Source: Aspidapion aeneum (Eukaryota; Arthropoda; Insecta; Coleoptera; Brentidae). Taken from it: 64,000 bases of DNA. Each line of letters opens with the position of its first letter. Position 1 is the first letter of the stretch. Positions 33,900 through 45,012 of the stretch are shown piece after piece. Both the position numbers and the translations under genes were made by a program. Under the pieces are notes generated by a model. It saw only the letters and a list, made by a program, of their open reading frames with translations, made no database searches and was not told the origin of the DNA. Location: NCBI GenBank assembly GCA_963576565.1, contig OY755038.1:140794206-140858205 (forward strand), in the 5' to 3' direction.

Positions 33900-34601
33900 C
33901 TAAAACTCTACTTCGGAATGAGCTACGAAACTCAAACTTTGCACAGTAGATCTTTATAGAGTTAACAACCCCACCAAGTTTCATGGACTTCCATAAAGTA
34001 TTGAAGCAGTTACAAAATATCAAAAAACGTCGAAATCAAATAAAAAACGTCGAAATTACTCACTCATGTATAGATCATCAAAATTCTATTGTACTTTAAG
34101 ACATGCTCCAAAGCTGAAATTTGGTAGACTGATAGAAATTATCACCAAACCCTTGAAAAAACCAAAAAACACAAATTCTAATTTACTCCCCTTCCCTATA
34201 ACATGTAAAGTTATGTAAAAGTATTTGCCCACTTCCAGGAACGCTAGAGAGCTGAGCTTTGGCAAACTGATAGGAACTATGATAAAGTATAGGAAAAGTT
34301 TAAAAACCCCAAAATTTTAATTTACTTCTCTTCCCTATAAATCTAAAGTTATGTAAAAGTAACAGTACCCACTTCCAGAAACGCTAAAGAGCTGAGCTTT
34401 GGCAGACCGATCGGAGCTATGATAAAACTATAGAAAAAAATTAAAAAACCCTAAAATTTTAATTAAATTCCCTCCCCTATAAATGTAAAATTATGTAAAA
34501 ATTAACATTGCCCACTTTCAGAAACGCTAGAGAGCTTAGCTTTGGAAGACTGATAGGAACTATGATAAAACCAAAGGAAAAAATTTAAAAACACTAACAT
34601 T
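33900..34601. repeat. tandem repeat of about 130 bp, left of the Polinton-like insertion
   Basis: Segments such as GAGAGCTGAGCTTTGG and GGAACTATGATAAA recur at about 34249, 34385 and 34530, giving three or more diverged units. The repeat resumes at 57644 on the other side of the large insertion (57719: GAGAGCTGAGCTTC, then GGAACTATGATAAAACC). This lets the insertion site be defined exactly. Confidence 0.8.
34596..34601. repeat. target site duplication AACATT, left copy
   Basis: AACATT at 34596-34601 precedes the element terminus AGTAGTTAAT and is repeated at 57644-57649 after ATTAACTACT. Six base pairs is the duplication size of Polinton/Maverick elements. Confidence 0.8.
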
Positions 34602-35417
34602 AGTAGTTAATATATATAGGTTTTGGACCACATTTTCCATGTAAATCTCCATAAGACGAAAAGGTGGTCATTTTTTGAATATGTCACAGAATATTCAGCT
34701 AGAGACAGTAATTTTTATATGAGTTATCTTTTACTGTCCAGTCTAACACTTTAAAGGTTTTTAAATTCGTAAGGAGCCCGTGAATTTTCACAATCTGTAG
34801 AATAATTATTAAACTGCTCTGACATCTTATGCTTGTTGCAGAAATGTATTTAACTGAAACAGTGGACTAGTTAAATCTGATCATAATACTTTGATGACTA
34901 TGGTTTAGTCATGCAATTTTAACACCCAATTGTTTTTCAGAAAATATTTTATTACTTTTCATTACTCTTTATGAGTTCTATATTGTTTCTGTTTTTAAAT
35001 TTTAGGTACTACTAAATCAATGTAAATAATAATAACACAAGATTAATTTATATTTATTTATTGTAAAATGTATGTAATAGGACTACAGTCAATCATTATT
35101 ACTAATTTTGGTTGCTATAGCTATACCTATGCTCAAAAATAATTATACTTTAGCAGTTATATTATAATAATTATAATAACATTATGGATAATATGACTAT
35201 TACTATGGAGGTGTATATATTAATGTTTACATTAAAATACTAGGTGTTACCCTACGCATATGATATCACTACATATTTTATATAATAATATATAAATATA
35301 ATTTTTATTCTTAGGCAAAACAAAGATTAAATTCAGGTTTAGAACTAAGATAAGATACATAAACAAACACTATGTAAGCAAACAACACATTACTAAGCTT
35401 AAATTAAAACTATATGT

Positions 35418-37091
35418 TCACTTAATATTATAGTGCCCCCACGGCAACGTTTCATAAGACTCTTTTGAAATAGACCGTTTGTCATCCAGGGGACTCAATC
35501 CGATTTTCGTCTGTTTTACTGAGTATAGGCGGTGCTTTTCGGATCTTATAAGATTTTGCGTAACTATTTTTTCTTGAAAAGTATTTAGGCAGTCAACATA
35601 GTCCTCAAATGATATTTTTGTTTTTACAACATTTTGCTTTACACCCTTGGCTTTCTTAGTCACTCTTGCAGCTTTACTTTTAGTATCCGCTACTTTTGTA
35701 GCGTACATTTTAGCTCTAAGGCCAATAAAATGCCTCATTATTTCCCCATTGTTTTCATCTTTCATCATTCCTAGAACCTTTTTATTAACCCTCGGAATTT
35801 TATGTACGTTGTCTTCAGCATAATCCGAGGTATCAAAATACTTGTGGCAGTCCCGCCGTATTGAATCATAAATGTCGTGATTTTGGTTGTTATAAACTAA
35901 ACTGTCAGTATCTGTATATGCAACAGTACAATCCTTACCAAAAGCGGATACCATGTAGTTATAGTGAAAATCATATATAGTTGTTTTGGCAATGTCCAAA
36001 ATACACATTCCCACATATATCGGTTTATTGAAATATATTTCTGTTTTTTCAAGTTCAACAGCAACCAAATTTTCATTAAATATGGTTATACTTTTAAACT
36101 CTGGTCGAGAAATCAGAGCTTCAGCTCCAAATCGTCCGTCCCATTTCTTGATTAATTTGACAACACTATGATTTCTAATATTTTCCATGGTTTTTCCAAA
36201 CACGGCGTTGTTCATTAATTTGAAAAGGTTTTTCTCAAATTCATTTTTAGCATTCTGTCTTAATCGTGTATTTAAGTCAATATATGGTTTCAGCCATGCG
36301 GATTGCTCAAAACATAAAATTCTATGAATTGTTTTAAGTTTTATACCAAGTCTCAAAGCTTGTTTTAAATTTGTATAGTGAATTACATAATCCTTTTTAT
36401 TATGCAGTGTAGCCATAAGTTTTTTATTTTTTGGGTTCTTGTCTTTACCAGGCGGACACTGATGTTCAGGGCATAAAGGTAAGTCTGAAAAATAGTCGTG
36501 TAATTCAACCGGAATGAACAAGTCGACTTCTAGAATGTATCCCTCATTTGAGTCATCCTCAATTTTGGAAACATCAAAATAAGTAATTTTGTCACTTTCT
36601 AACCAACTAAATTTACCATAAGGCAATAACTGACTCATACTAAATCCATACTGATTATTAATGTCAAAATACATCAAAAAAGATGTTTCTTTGTATGAGT
36701 CATAGTTAGCCATGTATTTGTTGTTGGCCTCGACGTATCTTTTTGAACATTGGCTCAACCCTCCTCTAATACCGCGCTCTATAAAAGTGACCATATTATA
36801 GTCCGTCAAAAGCTCTAATTTTTGTTGCGTATGGTATAGCATACAATCCCATGTGTAACCAGGAAGGGTGAAATAGTTCTCAGGGTCCAAACCATACGTT
36901 TTATGACAACTTTCCCTAAATTGCTGAAATACCTGCATTAAGAGGACTATGTCAATTTGCATATAAAATTCCATATAATCTTGTAGGGTTTCACAACCAA
37001 AACTTTCCCATACATCCAGTGCATGCTCATAATCAATTGACGAAATTTCTTTATTTTCCAGGGTGTTAAAGAAATGACGTTTTTCAGGCAA
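35418..37091 (-). pseudogene. DNA polymerase B, C-terminal half (left arm copy)
   Basis: The 557-codon open frame contains Exo III (YMQID in EFYMQIDIVLLMQ), a YFTLPGYTWD block typical of virus/organelle-type protein-primed PolB, GGLSQCSKRYVEANNKYM, motif A (YFDINNQYGFSMSQLLPYG), motif B (KLMNNAVFGKTMENIR) and motif C (YTDTDSLVY). It lies on the minus strand, directed towards the left terminus. Upstream it is cut by a frameshift in an A run near 37100, and further by the stop at 37316-37318. It retains the GLSQCSKRYVE block that the right copy lacks. Catalytic Asp residues are intact, so damage is by frame loss only. Confidence 0.85.
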
Positions 37092-37315
37092 AGACGTCTC
37101 TTTTAATTTTTTTCAACCATCCATGTAGTCATAACAAAAAATTCCCTTTTTGAAAATAATTTTATATTGTTCGTCAGACAAGTGATGAAATTCATTTTTG
37201 ATCAGCGGATACTCCTCAAGATATGAAGCAAGCTTATCCAAGCTGCTGGCCATAAAGCGAAAAGAATCGATAAATCTAAATTCAATTAAATTTCCGTTAA
37301 TTTTTTTGGTAAATG

Positions 37316-38584
37316 CTATATATTTTCTTTGTTAACTGGCAGCAAATTTATTGAGCCATCCAAATTGGCGATATTTTCAATTATCAAATGTCCATCATAA
37401 GAGCTAAGGTTGTGAAATACTACAGGGACAGTATGACTATCCTGAAAATTTAGATTACAACTTTCATGCGCAGGGCCACGGTACTCTGAAGTAAGGTGAC
37501 AGTGGTCGCGTATTTTCTTGTCACCAACTGAAAAATTTTGTTCACAAATATGACATTTTTTAGCTTTATTAAAGTTAAGTTTTTGTTTCTTACTTAAAAG
37601 TTCCATGGGCATGTCACAGAGAAATACAGTTTCTAAGTTTTCAGCGAACTCCAGTAATTGTTTACTAAACCATTCCATACAGTCAGGCCCCGTGTACGAC
37701 CGATAAAATGAAAGGGAATCATCATAAGCACATTTTACGTAGTACCCCACTGAACAAGGCACATGCTGCTGATATTTTTGAGTTCTTTTACTACTATTTT
37801 TTACCATAGGCATCAGTAAGCATTCGATGTCGCAATAAATAATGAAGGATGCAAATTGTTTATTTTTAAAGTTTTTAAATTCTACAATGTTGTTCTCTTT
37901 ATTTGGTAATTTCGGAACCACGATACTGCCAATAATTTGGCAGTCTTTTATATGTTGGTCGTGTCCATCCTTCGAATAAAAATAATGCAGGCATCTGTCG
38001 CAAATGTATTTAACTTTTGAGAATTTGCTAAGTTGTCTACTCACGAGCCTTGAAAGATTTTTTATCCATACAAAGTGGTAAGTTGGTGCAGAAAGATCTT
38101 TTATCTCTTCATTCTCTAAATAATAGTTATTTTGTACTAATAACAAATTAACATGTTTTTCGTACTTTTCCCCGGTAATATAAGCAGGCAGTACTTTAAA
38201 ACTGTTTTCATTATGTTTTTGCAGGCGATATATATTAATAGATATATTATTTTGCTTTTCAAAGCGAGCAACTTGGTTTAAAGTCATTGGAAACTTTATT
38301 CCTTTTAAATTTAACACCTCTTGAGGATGCGGATAGGATGAGACTCTATTTGAGTGGTTTTCAACAGGAAACATTGCTGACATAATCGCCCAGCCAAAGC
38401 AGAATTCATCAGTATTTTGTACAGTTACACATGCTTTTTTATTTAAAATAAATTTAGGCATTTTTAAATGATAACCTGCGCGAAGCATATTAAATTTATT
38501 CATAGCAATAATAAGATTATTTATTTTTATAAGAGACCATCCAGATTGATTTTGCTGAAATTCTTCCAAATTTGTTAAAAGCAA
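37316..38584 (-). pseudogene. DNA polymerase B, exonuclease half (left arm copy)
   Basis: The 422-codon frame contains a cysteine-rich zinc-finger-like segment (KYICDRCLHYFYSKDGHDQH, C-x2-C...H-x3-H), then Exo I (FIIYCDIECLL, D-x-E near residue 250). An endonuclease-VII-like Cys/His cluster follows (CHICEQNF...DHCHLT...ESCNLNF), then Exo II (FHNLSSYDGHLI). It stops at TAG 37316-37318, where one base appears to be missing; the reading continues in another frame on the far side. The right arm has the same lesion at the same place. In Polinton-type PolB this half carries the proofreading exonuclease. Confidence 0.8.
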
Positions 38585-38605
38585 ATCCTTAACATTCTTA
38601 TCAAA

Positions 38606-39115
38606 CTAGTTTTGATTATCTCCACTTAAGACAGTGTTTACCCTAATCATGTTCTCTTTCTTTAAAACATTTTGAATTCTACGTTTAAATAAACTGAAGC
38701 TATCCGTCAGAAATTGCTGCGCATCAGTGTGTTTTAAATTTGTAATTACACCACTTCTTACCCTACTGTTAAAGGCTGACCTTACATCTTCCCATTGTAC
38801 ACGGTGTTTCGCAGTTTTAATGGTGATGACATTACCACCACCCTGCTTTATGTTTGACTTCAAGCGATGCTTAAAGCCTTTCACTTCTCCAAGACAGGCA
38901 GTTAGATGGGCTTTTTCATAAACCATCCGGGACTTCTTTAGGGCAATGCTTATTCTTCGACTAGCGTTGGCACAGTCCTTCAAGATCTTTGATATTTTTG
39001 TAGCTTGATTAACACTTTCTAATTGGCATTTTATTTCATGGACTAATTTACTTGCAAAACTCATCTTCAGATCGATCTGACGTAATAACACTACAGAGAG
39101 TTCGGATTTTTCCAA
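38606..39115 (-). pseudogene. N-terminal domain of the PolB protein (left arm copy)
   Basis: The open frame upstream of the polymerase on the same strand probably starts at ATG 39064-39062 (MSFASKLVHEIK). It is basic and helical with VQWEDVRSAFNSRVRSGVIT and AQQFLTDSFSLFKRRIQNVL, a domain I associate with the N-termini of insect PolB-bearing element proteins. The frame ends at TAG 38606-38608, which lies at the same place in the right arm (53684-53686). About 31 residues present before the stop in the right arm are deleted here. The function is unknown; a DNA or terminal-protein role is possible. Confidence 0.6.
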
Positions 39116-42100
39116 CTAGCAATTTAGTTAACAAATGCAAGTTTTTAAATGCTTATGGTAATTAACGATTAACAGATTTTTTAATAAACACTACACTTTG
39201 TTTAAAATTCACTAAACGCAAACTAGCAGAGGAAGAATCGTTCTTTAACTCGCACGTTTAGTTATAGACTGACAGAAAAACGACTTGCAGGAGCTTTTGT
39301 AAATGGGATGCCCCTTTTTTAGGCACAGTGTTGCCAATGTTTTTACATGGTTTATAAAAGCTATTTTGTTAGAACCCAAAGTCGAAGTATTTACAGGACA
39401 TTTTAATAAATAATTAAATAATTTCCCGCTTTCAGTATTTTCAATACGGATTATTAGAACCAGTGTCTATAGAAGTAAACTGAAAACTTTTTTAAGAAAT
39501 TGCTTCAGTCACCTTCTTTAATATAATATAAATGTTGAGCAGCTATTTATTACAACCTTAAATTTAATTACATTAGTTTTATTAAAATTAAATTAAATAT
39601 TCTTACAAATTAGTTTTTTTTGTTTTGTAATGTTCTATTAATGCCAGCTGAAGAATTATTTTATAACTAGCTCTGTGGTGAAAAGAATCCTAAATAAGGA
39701 AGCATGGGGTAGCCAAAGAGGAAAGAAATGGAAAGAAAGACGGAAAAGGCAGAAATAAGCTTGATTTAATAAATTAACCAAATAGCTAACAGACAGAGAA
39801 CTAGAAGTTAAACGAATTAAAAATTGAAATTAAAATGAGATAAGCATACTAAACAGAAATGCTTTAAAGCGCTCTAGTTATAGATGTTTATTATCGTAAA
39901 ACTAAGTATACAAAATAAAATCAGGCCTTATGCCTAGTTTGCCAACCATGTTTTTCCTTAACCCGAATGGCGAACAGACACGTGAAGACCAGCAATTTTA
40001 CCCTTTTTTTTTCAGGTTTTAACAAGTTAAGAAAAGCAGATGTTTTCCTTGGCTTTACCTACTTTATGTAATATTTAACATAAAGTTTTTAGAGTTTTGA
40101 AGTGATTATAAAAAGAATTACTAAGATTAAATATTAAATATCTACGTATTACATTTTTATAGATTGCATGTACTTATATTTTTTATTTGTTGAGTTTTTG
40201 TACATAGGTATAACAGAAAACTATCACAAAGCCTATTTATTTAAATTATCTCATGTTATAACCCTTGCGGGTGTTTACAGCGACCTGTAGGACTGTACAT
40301 ATTTTTCTTCGAATCGCAGACTTTTAACTACTTATATTCTATATTTTCTGGTTCTAATCACACAGAAAAATTGTATCCGTATGTGCTTGTGAGCTTAGTC
40401 ATCAAGTTATGCGTACATTTTCTACTAGTATTTATCCCAAGTAGGCATCAGGTAAGTGCGCGACTAACGTAATGGGTCATTTTTATACCTAGGTTAACCC
40501 AATTCTTACAGGACAGACAGCATGTGCCGCCATTTCACTTTTGTGTACACACAAGTTCCCACTTTTCATTAAAATAACTACATTTAATTCACATTTTTAT
40601 TTTTCTTCAATATTACATATTATGTACTCGTTTTAGTCAAAGTCAATATTTAATTTTAATAATGTTTTACCATTGCTTCTTCTTATGTTTCTTTTTTAGC
40701 GATTACAAATAGTACTAACTGTTCATAGTATTGTAAGTTTTATATTAATCCATCCACACGTGCCCATGTCAAATTCAGATAAGCCGAATCTTGGGGAATC
40801 ACCAGAAGCTAATATTAATATTAAGTATTAAGATTTCAAAAACCAAATAGAAATTTGTATTTTGTTTTAGAGATTTAGTAATAAAAGCAAGTATTTCATA
40901 AATTAAATAGACTCAGAACCGGTCTCTATTTTTCTCTCTGTTCATAATTTTTGCATGTAGTATCATTTTTCGAATATGCTCCGCAACCCTCCTTATACAC
41001 ACACTCTATTAAGTTGATTATTTAGATACCACCTGTGCGCGAATAGGCACAAAAAGACATATACCTGACACATTTTTATTTCATCAGCTTAGTTCATGAC
41101 CAGTTTAAAACTTATGTACTAAAAATGCTATTTATCATTTACTACTTGCCTTAGAAGCCGTAGGTGTTTCCCTTGAAACTAACCTGACCTTACAGGTCGT
41201 TTCGATCCAATTTTTTAACAATACATATTTATATGTAGGTGTTTAAGTTTTTTCTTAAACTAGGCGTCAGAATGCGTACGCACTTGGGCACTGCGTGAAT
41301 AATGATCCACATTTGGATCCAAGACAATTTTTTACCTTGACGCAAAGCCTCCCCTAATTAAAAATGAGTTAATGGGGTTTGTACTCTATAAGCAATAACA
41401 TTGATCATTTTGTATCAATATTTCAAGTTTTTAGCCTAGAACACATATTTTTAAGCACTTAACGGAGTTTAAACCATAAACTAGTTTTGCTATTTAGTAC
41501 ACTTATAGAAGTTACGGTTTAAATATGTATTTTTAAAAGACATTTTTCACAGAATAGATTAGCTGGGAGACGTTTAGAGCTAATCAAACGTTGTCAAGCC
41601 CTTTAGACAGGGTAATAAGCACACTCACCAAAGATATAGGTCATAGGTCGAAGGATATAGGACATTAAACAAATGCCAGTGGACATAAGCCAAATGCCAG
41701 TGGACATACGCCGAATGTCATAGAGCATAGTTCGAGTGTCATAGGCCATTTAAAACGCGTGCAATTCTCTGCACGGGGGGAGCCTTAGCTAGCCCAAATA
41801 ATAGCTAATTGGTAACACGACATTGCTGATTTGACGCATATATTCGCTGATCGAAGGGGAGCTTTAGATAGCTAGCGAGAGGGGTATACGGAAGTAAAGG
41901 TATTTAAATCCAGAATTATTCGTTTTTTTATTTAAAGAGAAACAATTAAAAAATTTGTACATATCAAGTTTTTAACATTTAGAATATACGAGTAAATCAT
42001 TTTTAATTTTCGACCATTTTAACTCGATCTTTTAGTTTTTAGTAAACATCTTATATTTTCTTCTTTTCCTTGCGTGCGTTAATAGGATGTGTATTAACGA

Positions 42101-42837
42101 ATAAATTTAGCTTTTCAAGGGGATTACGTGTTACAGGTCAAAATTTCAGGTAACACACATTTTTATTTCACTTTATCTAAAAGTTTCTTAACATTTAGAA
42201 TATACGTGTAAACCCTGTATAATTGTTCTAGGTATTTTATTTTTTTCTTGCATTAATAGGATACCTATTAATGAATAAATTTAGATTTTCAAGGGGAAAA
42301 ACACACACTTTTATTTTAATTCACTTAATCTAAAAGGCTTTATAAAGAAAATAATTTCAGAATGCTATAACACTAAATTCAAATTTTTATTAACTCCTTA
42401 TTAAATTTGAGAGAAACCAGTTCTAGAGTAGTTGATCTTTACTATGTTGGGCTGTGTATTAAATGCAATTTGTAGGTCTATATGATACTTTAAAATCGTA
42501 ATTCCGGATAGTTTATGTCCATACCTAACTATATTTAATTTTCCACGGACAAATATGCATTGTGAACGTCTGTATGTACGTAATATTTTCTAGATAACAA
42601 CACAAAGTATCAAACTTTGTGATTGCACCTTAAAAGTTATCGGACTTCTAACGGTTTATAATTTCTTCCAACCGTTCATCCTTTTGTGTGAATGACAAAC
42701 GCTGCAGTATGCTTGGGATCTGCCGGGGGCTGCTGTTTAGAACCGCTTAACAACTATACAAATGTTTAATTATTTTAAAAATGTAATCTATTTTAAGGGA
42801 TAACAAAGGAGATTAGTAGGGATAATTTACAGATTTG

Positions 42838-43490
42838 CTTAGATTCTAAACACTTTTGGACCAAAGTTTTCGCTTTATTCCGAGTCGATTTTGCAAAAAC
42901 AATCTTTTAAGTAGCAGGATGGACTTTACAAAATTGCCTGTTTTAAAGCCAAACAAGACGGTCTCTAAACAAAAAAAAATTGCAAAGTAAATTACTTTTA
43001 CAGTACAAATGCATTGCCAGAGCAAGACAAAAATCACCTAGACTGCGGGAGAGAAGAAGACAAAAACGCCAAAACTGTATGTATTTCTTTATTAAGAAGA
43101 TAGGAAAGGCCACAGTATTGGCATAACAGAAATGGTCACAGTATTGACCAGACAGAAAGGGTTCACGAATGCCAGGCATTAATATAAAACTTTGTTTTAT
43201 TATTATAAGCTTTTTCGATTATTTAAAGATGAAATTATTAAATAATTAAAAATTGCAAAGTGAATACGCAGTACTTTTTCAGGAAAGTACCAACGCATTG
43301 CCAGAGCAATGCAATAAATGCTAAAATCATCTAAACTGCGGGAGAGCAGAGACAACAACACTAAAATTGTATGATTTAGTTCGTTAAGAAGATAGGAAAT
43401 GCCACAGTATTGACATAATAAAAATGGCCACAGTATTGGCCAGACAGGAAGGGCTTACGAATGCCCGGTATTAATTTAAAAAAGCCCGTT
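42838..43490. repeat. about 285-bp tandem repeat in left arm, two units
   Basis: Units share CGAATGCC(A/C)GGTA/CATTA ends, a CTGCGGGAGAG segment and a GCATTGCCAGAGCAA segment. The matching region of the right arm (48463-49369) has three units starting near 48463, 48753 and 49037. Confidence 0.75.
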
Positions 43491-43800
43491 TTACCACTAC
43501 CACTAAACAATTTTGGTACCTAATATTTTACTATTACATGTTCAAAGTTATTTAACCCCACTTTATCATCAAAAAAGTTTTAAACCCAATATGAAGAATT
43601 TCCTAAATATTTAACTAATAAATTGAATTTAAATAACAAAATTTATTAGGATTATCTAATAAACTTTCCAGTGACAGCTATTTTGAATTAAATTAACCTT
43701 AAAATTGGACTATCAATAAAAAAAATTATTCATGTAGACACAAATATATAGGTTTAGGTGCTAAATGGAATCAGCACGTTACATTAAAATATTTTATATA

Positions 43801-44096
43801 CTTCTAAAACGTAACCATATTTTCTATAAATTTACTTTAAGTCACATTATTTTTAAAGCAAGTGCTGTTCTGTGTATGTCTTCGCATCTGTATGCACGGT
43901 CTTTCTTATCCCTTTAGTTAGCACCGTCTTAGTTGCGGTAGGCTGGCGAACTCAACAGAGCTGTTTGCTAACGGTATAACTCTGGCATAACTCGACTCGG
44001 TGCATACAGATGCGAAGACATACACAGAAAAGCACTTGCTTTAAAAATAATGTGACTTAAAGTAAATTTATAGAAAATATGGTTACGTTTTAGAAG
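43801..44096. mobile_element. 296-bp fold-back element nested at the palindrome centre
   Basis: CTTCTAAAACGTAACCATAT at 43801 pairs with ATATGGTTACGTTTTAGAAG ending at 44096; arms are about 100 bp and include GCATCTGTATGCAC and its inverse. TA flanks both ends (43799-43800, 44097-44098). It begins exactly where the left arm of the large palindrome ends. Confidence 0.7.
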
Positions 44097-44098
44097 TA

Positions 44099-44837
44099 TA
44101 AATAAATGTGTATGTTACTAAAAAATAAGCAACTGTTTAAATAATTAGCATGAAATATATCAAATCCATAATCAACTCTATCCCTAAATCATAATTTTTA
44201 ATTGATGACTCTTTTTGGATTGTTTATTATAAGTAAAAATCGAGCTAAAGTTGTTGTTGTTTTAAAAAGTTTGTTAATCTTTGAAATGTAGCGTATTTTT
44301 CAGTAATACACGTAAAAATAATCGTGCTAATCTCAACTTAAGCTCAATATCAAATATAAATGACCTCATGAAACTGTAGTATGTAATTAAGTAAAAAGTT
44401 ACAAGCACTTTAATAAACACATGGTTTTAACCAGGCACTGGTTTTTTTTAGAAACTTTTTTAATTAGTTGGTTTTTTGAACTATTAGGAAATAAATACGT
44501 TAAACATGTATTAAAATAGCTGTTAGCTGCTTGGTTTTTAGTATATTCACAGCATTTATGCTGTGTTGACTTCAATTTTGTATGCATTTTATACTGAAGG
44601 ATTGCCTTAAGATTAAACAAGTAGGCCGCCTCATAGGCCTTTGTGTCAGGCCTCCGGCTTACCGCTTAATCTCTAATTTTCCTATTCCGTTTCTCTATGT
44701 GTTGACAATGATATTTGAAACAAAACAATTTGTAGTGTTAAAAATAATTTAGGTCCTGCTTCTTTAAGATGGAATGACATAAAATATTAGATTTTAAATT
44801 TGACCAAATTAATGTACACCTAATATTTGTAGCATTA
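44099..44837. other. unique centre of the palindrome, no gene recognised
   Basis: About 740 bp have no inverted partner. A short GC-richer patch (44622-44665, with AGGCCGCCTCATAGGCCT) stands out. A 73-codon frame at 44399-44620 has no recognisable similarity. Confidence 0.5.
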
Positions 44838-45012
44838 AAGTATATAAAATATTTTAATGTAACGTGCTGATTCCATTTAGCACCTAAACCTATATATTTG
44901 TGTCTACATGAATAATTTTTTTTTATTGATAGTCCAATTTTAAGGTTAATTTAATTCAAAATAGCTGTCACTGGAAAGTTTATTAGATAATCCTAATAAA
45001 TTTTGTTATTTA

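Larger units (their letters stand above)
34602..43800. repeat. left arm of the palindrome (terminal inverted repeat)
   Basis: The arm is closely matched by the inverse of the right arm from end to end, with small indels. Examples are the frameshift at 37316, the TAG at 38606-38608, the ACATTCGGC-type motif block at 41640-41760, and the ends near 43636-43800, whose partner is 44838-45012. Between 39116 and 43800 I see no gene. The arm holds two units of a roughly 285-bp tandem repeat where the right arm has three. Confidence 0.85.
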
